A DNA stretch of 64,000 nt from Nitrososphaerota archaeon (GCA_009889515.1 WUQR01000139.1:372001-436000); one strand, 5' to 3'; shown: positions 1 to 9,103, counted from the stretch's first letter. The notes: a model not told the origin generated them from the letters alone. Translations and numbers: made by a program.

Positions 1-1852
1 GTATGTCAGGTACCTCTATGACTATAGCAGGAACATGTCGCGGCGAAGCTCTCTCGCGTAGAGCCTTCTTAATCCTATCTATCAACTCATCAGTCAACAT
101 AAATCCTTTAGCCATCTTGACGAAGAGTATTATCCTCTGATCCCCTCTCCAGCTCTGCCCCACGGCAAGACTATCCACTATCTCGGGAAAGCTCTCGAGC
201 ACGCGGTATATCTCAGCTGTGCCTATCCTCACGCCCGAGGGCTTAAGTGTGGCGTCGCTTCTCCCCAAGAATGTTATCCCCCCTGTGTCGCTGTGGAATA
301 TGACATAGTCGCCGTGCCTCCAGACCCGCTTATTAGTATAAAATCTGAAGTATGCGTCTAAATACCTCTCGAACCCCTCGTCATTGAGAAAATATATTGG
401 CATCGATGGTGCCGGGGCTTCGCACACAAGTTCCCCCTCCCTATCTAGGACGGGCTCGCCCTCTTCATTGTAGCACTTTATCTTCATACCTAGGGCAGGA
501 GACTGGATCTGCCCTGCGTACACCGGCAGTATAGGGCTTCCGGCGGCGAAGCATCCATTTATATCTGTACCGCCTGAAATGGAGTTAAAGTGTAAGTCCT
601 TCTTAACCATTGTATAAATCCATTCAAACCCTTCCGGTGAAAGGGCCGAGCCGGTCTGCGATATTTCCCTGAGGGATTCGAGGTTGTGCAGCTCGCCCGG
701 CCGCGCCGCCAAGCCTCTGAGATTGTTTATGTAGCTTGCACTGCAGCCAAAGACCGTTATTTCAAGTTCTTCTACAAGCCGCCACATGGTCCTCCAGTCC
801 GGATAATTTGGGTCGCCATCATAGAGAAAGATTGTGGATCCTACAGCGAGAGCGCTCATCAACCAGTTCCACATCATCCAGCTCGGCGAAGTGATATACG
901 TCACTACATCTTCAGGCTTAAGATCTGTGTGTATGACAAGCTCTTTCAGATGATTTACTAGGACACCGGCTATTGGCTGCACCATACATTTCGGCTTTCC
1001 TGTAGTACCTGATGAGAACATGATATACAAGGGGGAGGAGGCAGGAACATGAGTGTATGATGGTGCACTCTTAGCAGACATGAAATTGTCGATTAAGATG
1101 CTTTTCGGAATGTGGTCTATGCGCGGATTATCCCTCAGATAAGGCACAATAACGATCCGCTTAATAGATGGGATATTTCTCGCAATTTCCCTAACCCTCT
1201 CTAAGACATCATACTCTTTACCCCTATATATGTAGCCGTCGACAGTGAACAAAACCTTAGGCTCCACCTGTCCAAACCTATCAATGACAGAATCAACCCC
1301 CATCTCAGTACCTATCGAGGACCATGAAGCCCCCAGCGACGTGGCGGCTAACATAGCCACGCTCGTCTCGATGATATTGGGCATATATGCGGCGACTCGA
1401 TCATTAACACCTATCCCCTCTTCTAGCAGACCCTTTGAGAGGCCACCTACTAGCCCCCTCAACTCTTGGTATGAAACACTCCTCGAATAGCCGTCTTCCC
1501 TCCTTGATATTAGCGCCGGACGGTCAACCTCGGCTTTCAAGAGATTCTCCGCGAAGTTTAGCCTTGCACCCACAAACCATTTAGCCCCAGGGAATTTATC
1601 TAAATCATCCACAACCATATCATAATGCTCGACTGCTCTTATCCCGACAAACTCCCATACACTATCCCAGAAAGCCGGAATATCCGTAACACTCCATTCA
1701 TAGAGATGGAAGTAGGCGCCCTTCTCAAACGGATCTAGAGATAGACCATTCTTCGCGTTGACAAGCTCCATAAACCGCTTGATGTTCGCCTTCGCCACAT
1801 CTTCATACGCAGGTTGCCAGAGAAGCTTACTCAAGTCTGTTATCAAAACCAT
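1..1852 (-). CDS. aacS: Acetoacetate-CoA ligase, 3' end cut by window edge
   Basis: ATP-dependent activation of acetoacetate to acetoacetyl-CoA by an acyl-adenylate-forming enzyme. I translated the reverse strand from ATG 1852: it is open to base 1, about 617 codons, so roughly 40 C-terminal residues, including the expected catalytic Lys of the NGK motif, lie outside the window. The N-terminus (LLWQP, then a KxNIKRFMEL stretch) is typical of acetoacetyl-CoA synthetases rather than acetyl-CoA synthetases. The phosphate-binding motif SSGTTGKPK is seen, and the C-terminal part ends with the family-typical SPRHVP. A TATA box lies just upstream. In the context of the neighbouring catabolic genes it would capture free acetoacetate for thiolysis. 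A TTG two codons downstream is an alternative start. Family is sure; substrate is probable. Confidence 0.88.
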   Translation of the reverse strand, partial: MVLITDLSKLLWQPAYEDVAKANIKRFMELVNAKNGLSLDPFEKGAYFHLYEWSVTDIPAFWDSVWEFVGIRAVEHYDMVVDDLDKFPGAKWFVGARLNFAENLLKAEVDRPALISRREDGYSRSVSYQELRGLVGGLSKGLLEEGIGVNDRVAAYMPNIIETSVAMLAATSLGASWSSIGTEMGVDSVIDRFGQVEPKVLFTVDGYIYRGKEYDVLERVREIARNIPSIKRIVIVPYLRDNPRIDHIPKSILIDNFMSAKSAPSYTHVPASSPLYIMFSSGTTGKPKCMVQPIAGVLVNHLKELVIHTDLKPEDVVTYITSPSWMMWNWLMSALAVGSTIFLYDGDPNYPDWRTMWRLVEELEITVFGCSASYINNLRGLAARPGELHNLESLREISQTGSALSPEGFEWIYTMVKKDLHFNSISGGTDINGCFAAGSPILPVYAGQIQSPALGMKIKCYNEEGEPVLDREGELVCEAPAPSMPIYFLNDEGFERYLDAYFRFYTNKRVWRHGDYVIFHSDTGGITFLGRSDATLKPSGVRIGTAEIYRVLESFPEIVDSLAVGQSWRGDQRIILFVKMAKGFMLTDELIDRIKKALRERASPRHVPAIVIEVPDI

Positions 1853-1863
1853 CTTTAGACTAG

Positions 1864-1874
1864 TTTTTAAATAT
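1864..1874 (-). promoter_or_regulatory. TATA box for aacS
   Basis: On the reverse strand this reads ATATTTAAAAA, a good archaeal TATA box. Its distance to the ATG at 1852 is short, so transcription may begin at or just inside the annotated start. The TTG at 1846 would then be the leaderless start. Confidence 0.5.
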
Positions 1875-2223
1875 TCAGCTCCAGTAAATCATCTATGCCA
1901 TACGAGGTATGGATAGAAATGGATCGACATCAAAGTATCTCCAAAAAGAATATGAGACATAAACCGAGAAGATCATCGCATAGCCATTAGCGGCGTTTAC
2001 AACTTTCAAGATTCCAACTAATACGGGAGGCCCAATCGCTATTGAGAAGGGATAGGATCATAGAGGGGGTCTTACCAGCACCATACACAGGCGCTGTAAC
2101 TACATTTTTCGATAGGCAGTATTTTTAAAAAAAGGCATATTACTAATGCAGAACTCACCGCCTAAAACCCAAACCAATGTAGGCGTGTCACTAATCAACA
2201 GTGATGCACATCTGAGGTGGGCT

Positions 2224-2242
2224 TAAATAAAAGTTATTTATA
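2224..2242 (+). promoter_or_regulatory. TATA region and start choice for the PhlG-like gene
   Basis: Two overlapping AT-rich elements, TTAAATAAAAG and TTATTTATA, form the promoter. They lie downstream of the ATG at 2217, which therefore cannot be used. The ATG at 2280 has a GGTGA ribosome-binding site at 2263-2267 and is the supported start. Confidence 0.55.
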
Positions 2243-2279
2243 CCGCAATAGCGCTCAGTCAAAGGTGAGAAGTGATACC

Positions 2280-2909
2280 ATGTCTGAAAATTTAGAATTA
2301 ACGGTTGACCAGATCGATCGCCTTCTAGACCCAGGCTATTTGCCCCTAGAAAGCGGATATATTCGCTTATCAAACGGATATTACCTTGTAGCCGTACTCA
2401 CGAGAATGCCCTTTTGCGATAGAAAAATGATAGAGTGGTGGTTCGCCTATGGCCTTTCTCCTAAAGAGCATACTCAAATATACAAACTTTGGCATCCCGT
2501 GGATCACATACATGGTGTTTGGGATGACCGTTGGACTCCAGGCAATTACATTGGAGCCAGTCACATAGTGGACGAAACCCTCGGAGGCAAACCACCTGTA
2601 GTAAAACTGAGGATCCACTTTCAAGATCCAGCAAATTTTTATGATGTATCAAAGTTTGAGAAGGCACGAGCAACAGCTATCTGTGCCCGTCTGTATATCC
2701 GTGGGGAAGGAACAGAGCTCGAGGCCGGCTTCATGACCCACTTTGTCCGGAATATCGATGTGGGTTGCGAAATGCGCAGCCGCTTCTGGCTAAACCCAAC
2801 GTACACCAGCTACGATATAGCTAAAAACCTCTTTCAGCATTGCGCAGAAGAAATGAGAAACCTTTCCGTCCTCCTACCCTACCTATACAATATTGGGGCG
2901 AGAAAATAA
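2280..2909 (+). CDS. Phloretin/diacetylphloroglucinol hydrolase-like C-C hydrolase
   Basis: Predicted 209-residue zinc hydrolase of the DAPG hydrolase (PhlG) family, whose known members cut the carbon-carbon bond between an acyl side chain and a phloroglucinol ring (DAPG hydrolase, phloretin hydrolase). Seen: an N-terminal WWF segment at 53-55, YKLWHPVDH at 68-76, a VDE motif near 97-99, and a C-terminal block with a THF His followed by CEMRSRFWL, which carries His and Glu residues in the places expected for zinc ligands. The protein is shorter than bacterial PhlG (about 290 residues). It stands alone and is divergent from aacS. It would feed phloroglucinol-type rings into the neighbouring pathway. 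Family assignment comes from motif memory; substrate is inferred. Confidence 0.62.
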   Translation: MSENLELTVDQIDRLLDPGYLPLESGYIRLSNGYYLVAVLTRMPFCDRKMIEWWFAYGLSPKEHTQIYKLWHPVDHIHGVWDDRWTPGNYIGASHIVDETLGGKPPVVKLRIHFQDPANFYDVSKFEKARATAICARLYIRGEGTELEAGFMTHFVRNIDVGCEMRSRFWLNPTYTSYDIAKNLFQHCAEEMRNLSVLLPYLYNIGARK

Positions 2910-3003
2910 CCATCCACTCAAACCTCTATTTTTAACCCTATTGAACGCAAGGAGATTAGGAACACCGCACATAAAATTTTGTTGACACGTCTATAAACCA
3001 TTT

Positions 3004-4023
3004 TTAAAGGCCTAAGATATTTTTCGCATTTAAATGATAGATTCTTGTTTTTTCCTCATCCGACAATGGCAACGCATTTATGCGGTCTACAGCCTTTGCT
3101 GTATGTTCATAAGGATAGTCTGAAGCGAACAGAACTTTGTCGTAACCCATTGTCTGAACAGTGCATATTAGAGCTGAATTGTGGGATTCGCCACTTGTAC
3201 CTACATAGACATTATTTTTGAAGTATTCACTGGGCTTCTTTGAAAGTTTCATCTTCACTCCCTGAGTAACCCATGGTCTTACAAACGGAAAGTCAAGCCG
3301 ATTAAGAAGGAAAGGCATGGCCTCGCCCAAGTGTCCCAATACGAACTTTAGATTGGGATACTTATCAAAAACTCCGCTTAAAATTAAACGCATCATACAT
3401 AAAGCCGTATCAAAGGTAAAGCCGAAAGCAGGTCCAGCCAAAGCATATCCGTAACTCTTTCTAAGCTCTCTGATCAAGGGAATGGTTGGGTGTAAAAATA
3501 TGGGAACACCTAACTTCTCAGCTTTTTCCAGTATAATCCAAAATTTTTTATTGTCAAGATATGTTCCACGTATATTGGAGTGGGTTTTCCATCCTTTAAG
3601 CCCCAACTCTTTCACAGCCCTTTCAAGCTCATCTGCAGCCTCTCCGGGGTCTTGAGGCGCAAGGGCGGCTAAACCGACAAATTTGTCTGGATTTTTCTCC
3701 ACAATTCTGGACAACTCATCATTAACCTTTTTTGCGAGTTTAGTACCTAGTGGAGGGTTAAACTGTTCGCATCCCGGTGCAGAAAGACTCAAAACCTGCA
3801 TTTTCACTCCTGCCTCGGCCATATCCTTAAATCGCTTCTCACTCAAGTCAAGAAGTCTTTCTAGAAGTTGTCCTGTGTGAGGCTCTAACACGTTGGGAGC
3901 ATACCACAGCCAATGAATGTTCTTTTCTCTATCCTTTTTGTATTTTGGATAGCTTTTGTTTTTTATCAAAGCTTTAACATACTCTTTTGTATAAAAGTGT
4001 GCTTCAAAATCTATTATCTCCAT
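3004..4023 (-). CDS. Amidohydrolase-family non-oxidative decarboxylase (gamma-resorcylate decarboxylase type)
   Basis: Metal-dependent TIM-barrel amidohydrolase of the ACMSD clan, 339 residues. The strand-1 motif is E7-A-H9 rather than H-x-H. This Glu-x-His form is characteristic of gamma-resorcylate and related hydroxybenzoate decarboxylases. The other expected residues are present: H178 in FLHPT, H231 in GHLGE and D302 in FASDYPYE. A likely role is decarboxylation of a hydroxylated benzoate, for example a trihydroxybenzoate to phloroglucinol. It is the last gene of a minus-strand set behind an ABC transporter, 228 bases after the second binding protein. It could instead be a hydrolase of unknown substrate; the fold and metal site are firm. 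Confidence 0.75.
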   Translation of the reverse strand: MEIIDFEAHFYTKEYVKALIKNKSYPKYKKDREKNIHWLWYAPNVLEPHTGQLLERLLDLSEKRFKDMAEAGVKMQVLSLSAPGCEQFNPPLGTKLAKKVNDELSRIVEKNPDKFVGLAALAPQDPGEAADELERAVKELGLKGWKTHSNIRGTYLDNKKFWIILEKAEKLGVPIFLHPTIPLIRELRKSYGYALAGPAFGFTFDTALCMMRLILSGVFDKYPNLKFVLGHLGEAMPFLLNRLDFPFVRPWVTQGVKMKLSKKPSEYFKNNVYVGTSGESHNSALICTVQTMGYDKVLFASDYPYEHTAKAVDRINALPLSDEEKTRIYHLNAKNILGL

Positions 4024-4251
4024 CCAAAGACACCCTTCTTGACTTTATCAAATGATCAGTATACACAGTTTTCTGCCCTACCGCTTTGTATTTAAGCCTT
4101 TCACCATCGAACTGCTGTGTCGATACGGTCCCAAAACGTAGGAGGGAGGCAACTCTTTGGAAGGGTAAACAGCCTTTCGATTAGATAACAACATCTAGTA
4201 GATGTTTCACTAAAGTTCTTGAAAGGAGAGGTTAGAAAATAAAGGTGGATC

Positions 4252-5604
4252 TTAGCTTAAAAGGAACATCTTGGCTGTTTCAGGTATCTCTGGGCTCTCC
4301 CAATTATAGATTACCTGCATCTCCCAAGGCCACTTGGATCCCTTAACCCATTGAATTGCCACCGGGCTCACAACGACATAATGATCCTTGTACTTCATTA
4401 GATTTTCGAATGGCCGGTATCGCGCCTGCTGTTGTGGTGTTAGAGGTGCCTTAAAATTGACAGGTCCTGCTATAGTGTTAAGGTTGGTTTCGGCTAGGGC
4501 GTCTCTTATTTTTGTTTTGTCAAGGCTTCCTGCCCTTTTAACCGCGTCTATAGCTACCTCCAGTACAGCGTGCGTGAGGCCTAGTACCGGTGTCCACTGT
4601 TTACCGCTGTGAGCTTCCCAAGCCTCAACTAGCTGGCTCGCAGTCTGTCCAGTTATAGATGACTTATAGGGGTGGAAAGGCGACCACCAGGTATATCCTA
4701 TTAGCCCGTTGGGTAGTTCGCCGCCTATTGCCTCTACCCATGAAGGAAACAGCAACGCTCTCGACATGGCCACGATTTTTGGCTTATAACCCAGCTCGTT
4801 ACACTGTCTCCAGAGGGTTGCAAAATCTACAAAAAGCATGTTGCCTGTGAGAATATCCGCTCCCGAACTCTTCCAATTATAGATATATGAAGAATAGTCT
4901 GCCGCACCATAAGGCACTAGCCCAGCATCGATAAGCGTATACCCACGCGCTTTTGCTACTATTTTTATCGATTCTGAAAAACCTCTTCCATCAGGGTCAT
5001 CTGCATTAATCATGGCAACCTTTTTGTTTACTTTATCTCCCATCGAATCAAATAAATCAAAGAACAATATTGCGAAGTCTGGCTCGGCTAAGCCTATGGC
5101 GTAAGACCACTCGTAGGGGGCCCCCATGAGCCAAGACAATAGTATTGTCTGCGAAACTATGCATGGTACTCCATATTTCTCGCATTGCGCACTTATGGGA
5201 TTCGTCATAGCTGGAGAATAAAGCGCCAACATTATGTCAACATTATCTTTAGTTATCAGTTCGGCTGCTATGGTTGCTGCGAGGTCAGGATCGCTTTTTG
5301 TATCTCTTATGATTATTTTTATTGGGATTTTTTTGCCGTATTCTGAGAGATATATTCCACCCAACTTATTGTTGACATAATCCTCCACTTGTTGTGCCAT
5401 CCATGGTGTTGTCTCAGCAAATCCGGCAAGAGTTCCGGTAAGGGGGGCTGGCCATCCAATTTTTATGTATTCTGGAGCGCCTGGCCTCAGCGTTAAGTAA
5501 TAAGAAGCACTCGCGCCTACAGCGGCTATGATAATAACTACGGCCATTATTATTGCATGCATTTTTGTAATAGCTGCTGCAGAAATAGGCATTTTCATGT
5601 CCAT
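4252..5604 (-). CDS. ABC transporter substrate-binding protein, branched-chain amino acid (HAAT) type
   Basis: Extracellular ligand-binding protein of the Peripla_BP_6/LivK class, about 450 residues. An N-terminal hydrophobic helix (residues about 14-40) acts as signal or anchor, and the mature domain starts around IKIGWPAPLTG, the first strand of this fold. It is a clear paralogue of the protein encoded at 9135-10559, sharing KIGWP.PLTG, IKIIIRDTKSDP and a WVKGSKWP/WVKGTKWP tail segment. I chose ATG 5604 over the upstream TTG 5610 because a TATA box at 5620-5630 predicts a transcript starting there. HAAT systems carry amino acids but also aromatic acids, and the flanking decarboxylase suggests the latter. 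The ligand cannot be read from sequence. Confidence 0.85.
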   Translation of the reverse strand: MDMKMPISAAAITKMHAIIMAVVIIIAAVGASASYYLTLRPGAPEYIKIGWPAPLTGTLAGFAETTPWMAQQVEDYVNNKLGGIYLSEYGKKIPIKIIIRDTKSDPDLAATIAAELITKDNVDIMLALYSPAMTNPISAQCEKYGVPCIVSQTILLSWLMGAPYEWSYAIGLAEPDFAILFFDLFDSMGDKVNKKVAMINADDPDGRGFSESIKIVAKARGYTLIDAGLVPYGAADYSSYIYNWKSSGADILTGNMLFVDFATLWRQCNELGYKPKIVAMSRALLFPSWVEAIGGELPNGLIGYTWWSPFHPYKSSITGQTASQLVEAWEAHSGKQWTPVLGLTHAVLEVAIDAVKRAGSLDKTKIRDALAETNLNTIAGPVNFKAPLTPQQQARYRPFENLMKYKDHYVVVSPVAIQWVKGSKWPWEMQVIYNWESPEIPETAKMFLLS

Positions 5605-5619
5605 AAGCAATCGATAACT

Positions 5620-5630
5620 TGTATATAATA
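5620..5630 (-). promoter_or_regulatory. TATA box for the second HAAT binding protein
   Basis: The reverse strand reads TATTATATAC, centred about 22-26 bases before ATG 5604. It implies that this binding protein has its own promoter, separate from the permease/ATPase operon ending at 5852. Confidence 0.5.
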
Positions 5631-5851
5631 TTTTCTCTACTTAAGCCTGCCTCCCACAGACCTATCTTCTGTTGCTAATCTTCCTCCTACTGAATCTGGT
5701 AATAGAACGGCCTTCGCTATAGTAGCAATTTTAGAGTATTTAAAAAAATAGTGTTGATGACGACTAAACGTTAGCTTGTCTTTATAACGGCGTGGTTAGC
5801 AATATCATTTTCCACGCGATATTAAAATATGACACGTTGATGCTTTTAGCT

Positions 5852-6784
5852 TTATAGCGGTGGTTTTAGATTTAGTTTTAATTTTCTAGAAATGGCGCTC
5901 CAGACTCCTTGCGGAAGAGCTATCAGGATCGCGAGTACAATCAGGCCTTCTAAAAGGAGGCTGAGTCCTAGGTATTGGGCAAATAAGTACCCGAACGCTA
6001 CAAATAACGCGCTGCCAATTATTGGTCCTACTATTGTCCCCACCCCTCCGATAACAGCCACGAAAAGGAAGTTTACAGTCCACGAAATGCTGAAGGCTGA
6101 GGTGGGGTGAAGGTACGTATGATGAATAACATTAACAGCTCCTACAAGGGTCGTGATAAGTGAAGCGAGGATGAAGCACGTGGCTTTACACACGAAGGTG
6201 TTTACTCCAAGTCCACAGGCAACATCCTCATCTGCCCCTATGCTTCTTAACCCAAATCCTAACTTTGAATGATATAGCAGGTATACCAAGAAAATTGAAA
6301 TTACTGCAAGGGCTAAGGCAGGATAGTAGATTATAGTCGTAGGAATGCCATAAGCGTCTCTAAATATCAGTCCCTTGCCAGCACCCACAAATTCCCAGCC
6401 ACTAAAGGCAAGTCTAATAACTTCCGCTGCAAGAAAAGTGCCTATTGCAAAGTAAACACCACGTAACCTCAAAAGTGGAAAGGATAGCAGGCCAGCCAAG
6501 CCGGCTCCAAGGAGCCCAGATATTATAACGCTAGCATACATGGGGATTCCAAAATACATGGAAAGAACAGCCGTCGTATAGCCTCCGACCCCTATAAAAA
6601 TTTGTTGGCCAAGAGAGACTATACCCGCGTGCTTGGCCATAAACCCCCAAACTTCTGCAGCAGCCAAATATAGGAAGAACAATATTAGCGCATCTCTTAG
6701 GAAGCCTCCAACCCATAAAGGCAGCGAGGTAAGAACAGCTAGCAAAATGACAATGTAGATGTAACGGCTTTTTAACTCCAACAC
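5852..6784 (-). CDS. livM: HAAT ABC transporter permease, LivM type
   Basis: Polytopic permease of 310 residues, about eight to ten hydrophobic segments, with the LivM hallmarks: the GxVSLGQ segment near residue 57, a GxYFAIGTFLAAE stretch near 108-122, and the cytoplasmic coupling motif around LRSIGADEDVACGLGVN. It pairs with the LivH homologue whose gene ends 1 base upstream, so the two are translated together. The operon order on the minus strand is binding protein, LivG, LivF, LivH, LivM. Membrane import of the ligand bound by the flanking binding proteins is the expected role. Confidence 0.9.
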   Translation of the reverse strand: MLELKSRYIYIVILLAVLTSLPLWVGGFLRDALILFFLYLAAAEVWGFMAKHAGIVSLGQQIFIGVGGYTTAVLSMYFGIPMYASVIISGLLGAGLAGLLSFPLLRLRGVYFAIGTFLAAEVIRLAFSGWEFVGAGKGLIFRDAYGIPTTIIYYPALALAVISIFLVYLLYHSKLGFGLRSIGADEDVACGLGVNTFVCKATCFILASLITTLVGAVNVIHHTYLHPTSAFSISWTVNFLFVAVIGGVGTIVGPIIGSALFVAFGYLFAQYLGLSLLLEGLIVLAILIALPQGVWSAISRKLKLNLKPPL

Positions 6785-6785
6785 T

Positions 6786-7658
6786 CTAAACTTTCCCCCC
6801 GAAGAGCCCTCGAGGTCTCAGATATAGGATGGCTAGTATGACGAGATAGCAGAACATTAGCTGAAATCGTGAACCGAAGAAGAAGCCTCCCAAGACTAAT
6901 GCTTCACCTAGGATAAATCCTCCAATCAAAGTACCTTTCAAACTTCCCAAACCTCCCATAACAACGACACCGAAAGAAAGTAGTACGTACATTGGACCCG
7001 TATCGGGATAAAAAGTGAAAGCCAAGCCCAGCAGTACTCCGGCTATGGCCACCACTAATAGGGCTAATCCGGCGGCATAATTGTAGATGACTTCAGATTT
7101 TATTCCAATCATTTTTGCTGCTTCGGGGTCGAAGGGGACAGCACGCATAGCCTTGCCTAAGTATGTTTTCTTGAAAAAGATGAAGATCAGTCCGAACACT
7201 ATTAAAGCCGAAATGAAGCCTACAGCGTAGCGTGGTGATGGATTCAGTCCAAACAGCTCTATATTTGTAAGAAGGTACGGCGTTATCAAGCTCCTCGCGT
7301 CAGCAGTAAATATTAAGAGCAGAAGGTTTTGGATTACAATGCTCAAGGCAAATGTTACTAGAACCACTTGGTTTGCCCCCATCGCAAGGACTCTGTTTAT
7401 TGTGAATTTTTGGAAAAAGTAGCCCACCGCAAACATTATTGGCGCTACAAAGACTAAACTTAAAAATGGATCCATTCCGAAAGAATTCATAATGGTAAGT
7501 GACAAATATGCGGCTAGGATTGCAAAGTCGCCGTGCGCTATATTGATAACTCTCATTATGCCGGCTAGCACTGATAAGCCGAAAGCTGTTAGAGCGAAGA
7601 GTCCCCCAAGCAATAAGCCATTCAATATGAGATTTATGTAACTGAGTATCTCCATCAT
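6786..7658 (-). CDS. livH: HAAT ABC transporter permease, LivH type
   Basis: Inner permease subunit of 290 residues with eight or so membrane helices. The family signature VINIAHGDF appears at about residues 37-45, a MRAVPFDPEAAKMIGI coupling helix near 170, and FGVVVMGGLGSLKGTLIGG near 230-250. Its start overlaps the end of the LivF gene by 4 bases, which implies translational coupling. The protein length is normal for LivH. Confidence 0.92.
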   Translation of the reverse strand: MMEILSYINLILNGLLLGGLFALTAFGLSVLAGIMRVINIAHGDFAILAAYLSLTIMNSFGMDPFLSLVFVAPIMFAVGYFFQKFTINRVLAMGANQVVLVTFALSIVIQNLLLLIFTADARSLITPYLLTNIELFGLNPSPRYAVGFISALIVFGLIFIFFKKTYLGKAMRAVPFDPEAAKMIGIKSEVIYNYAAGLALLVVAIAGVLLGLAFTFYPDTGPMYVLLSFGVVVMGGLGSLKGTLIGGFILGEALVLGGFFFGSRFQLMFCYLVILAILYLRPRGLFGGKV

Positions 7659-8362
7659 TCTTCCCCTAGGTAAGCTTTCCTAACTTTTTCGTCTTTAAGA
7701 AGTTTCTCTGATGGCCCCTCTATTACAATTCTCCCATTTTCTAGCACAAAGCCCTTATCAGAATTTTCCAAAGCATGGCCTGCGTACTGCTCAACGAGCA
7801 GCACAGTCACTCCTTCGTCACAAATCTTTCTTATCACCTCGTATACTTTTAGCACTATTTTAGGGGCGAGGCCCAGTGAAGGCTCATCCAATATAAGCAG
7901 CTTGGGCTTCGACATTAATGCTCTCGCTATGGCTAGCATTTGTTGTTCACCCCCACTCATAAGACCTGCCAGCTGGTTTTTTCTCTCCTTTAATAGTGGA
8001 AATAGGCTAAACACCCATTCTAACGTATCGTTATATTTTCTCCTCACATCTGAAGCGTAGGCCCCGAGTTCAAGGTTCTCCATTACTGTCATGTTGCCGA
8101 AAAGTCCTCTCCCCTCAGGTACGATGGCTATTCCAAGCCTTATAATTTCAGGTATTGAAAGTTTATCTATCCGCTTCCCCAGAAAAGTTATCGAACCAGT
8201 TTTAGGGGGAAGTGCACCTATTATGGTTTTGCAGAGTGTTGTTTTTCCAGCCCCGTTTGGGCCAATTAATGCTGCTTTTTCCCCTTTGTCCACCTTAAGG
8301 GATATATCCCAAAGTACTTGCAGATCGCCGTAAAACACGTTTACTCCCTCAACCTCTAACAT
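7655..8362 (-). CDS. livF: HAAT ABC transporter ATPase, LivF type
   Basis: Cytoplasmic ATPase of 235 residues. Walker A is GPNGAGKTT, the ABC signature MSGGEQQ, Walker B LLILDEPSLGLAP, and the switch His follows as part of VEQYAGHA in the LivF fashion. The gene follows LivG after 6 bases and overlaps LivH by 4. It powers the transporter together with LivG. Confidence 0.93.
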   Translation of the reverse strand: MLEVEGVNVFYGDLQVLWDISLKVDKGEKAALIGPNGAGKTTLCKTIIGALPPKTGSITFLGKRIDKLSIPEIIRLGIAIVPEGRGLFGNMTVMENLELGAYASDVRRKYNDTLEWVFSLFPLLKERKNQLAGLMSGGEQQMLAIARALMSKPKLLILDEPSLGLAPKIVLKVYEVIRKICDEGVTVLLVEQYAGHALENSDKGFVLENGRIVIEGPSEKLLKDEKVRKAYLGEE

Positions 8363-8368
8363 TACGTA

Positions 8369-9103
8369 TCACCCAATTACCCATTTTTCTCCCAGATAAG
8401 CCTCTATTACTTTACTGCTACTGGATACCACTTCAAAAGACCCTTCAGCAATCTTTTCTCCATAGTTCAATACGATAACGCGTTCAACCACACCCCTTAG
8501 GGCTCTCATAATATGCTCAATCCAAAACACGGTGACGCCGAAGTCGTCTCTAATTCTTCTAATGAGTTCTCTAGCCTGCGCTACTTCTTTCGGATTTAAT
8601 CCGCTTAGAGGTTCATCAAGTAGCAAAAGTTTGGGCTTCGTAGCTAAGGCTCTAGCTATCTCAAGCATTTTTCTTTCTGAGACGTTAAGATTATGGGCGG
8701 GGACATCTTTTTTCTTCTCTAGGCCTACAAACTTTAAGCACTCCAATGCGTGGGAACGGCTTTTACCTAGGCTTTCATCTGCACCATATAATGCACCGAT
8801 CATAACATTTTCAAGCACGCTCATTTCTAGAAACGGCCTAGGAATTTGATAAGTCCGCGCAATGCCCATTTTGCAAATTTTATGCTGAGGAAGACCACTA
8901 ATTTCATGGTCCCTGAACATCACTTTGCCAGAATCTGGTTTATAAAATCCAGAAATAAGATTAAAGAGAGTTGTTTTTCCAGAGCCGTTCGGGCCAATCA
9001 AACCCACTATCTCTTTCTCGCTAATTTTAAAACTTACATTTTTAACGGCCGTCAAGGCTCCGAAACGTTTTGTGAGTCCAATTACTTCAAGCATGCCGAT
9101 CAT
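8369..9103 (-). CDS. livG: HAAT ABC transporter ATPase, LivG type
   Basis: ATPase subunit of 244 residues. Walker A GPNGSGKTT, the LivG-specific GIARTYQIPRPF segment, Walker B LLLLDEPLSGLNP and the IEHIM switch region are all present. The signature motif reads NVSERKMLE in place of LSxGQxR, a looser version that still keeps the helix and Ser. The gene lies 31 bases after the first binding-protein gene, so the operon probably begins at 10559. Start ATG 9103 precedes a second Met two codons in. Confidence 0.92.
   Translation of the reverse strand: MIGMLEVIGLTKRFGALTAVKNVSFKISEKEIVGLIGPNGSGKTTLFNLISGFYKPDSGKVMFRDHEISGLPQHKICKMGIARTYQIPRPFLEMSVLENVMIGALYGADESLGKSRSHALECLKFVGLEKKKDVPAHNLNVSERKMLEIARALATKPKLLLLDEPLSGLNPKEVAQARELIRRIRDDFGVTVFWIEHIMRALRGVVERVIVLNYGEKIAEGSFEVVSSSSKVIEAYLGEKWVIG

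Larger units (their letters stand above)
1853..2279. other. 427-base intergenic region with a P-loop gene remnant
   Basis: No intact gene. On the reverse strand, about 2119 down to 1987, one frame reads as a fragment beginning KNVVTAP and containing a Walker-A-like YGAGKT, followed by a hydrophobic SMILSLL and then a stop. This resembles the first motif of a helicase or AAA-type ATPase. It has no plausible start and no downstream motifs, so it looks like decayed coding sequence left by an earlier gene or mobile element. The rest of the stretch shows nothing beyond promoter elements for the flanking genes. Confidence 0.3.

Noticed and set aside
1980-2030. Possible CRISPR-like repeat (GTTTACAACTTTCAA)
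   Set aside because: It occurs once, with no spacing pattern or cas genes nearby.
2217-2279. Upstream ATG at 2217 as the start of the PhlG-like gene
   Set aside because: The TATA elements lie between it and the ATG at 2280, which has a ribosome-binding site.
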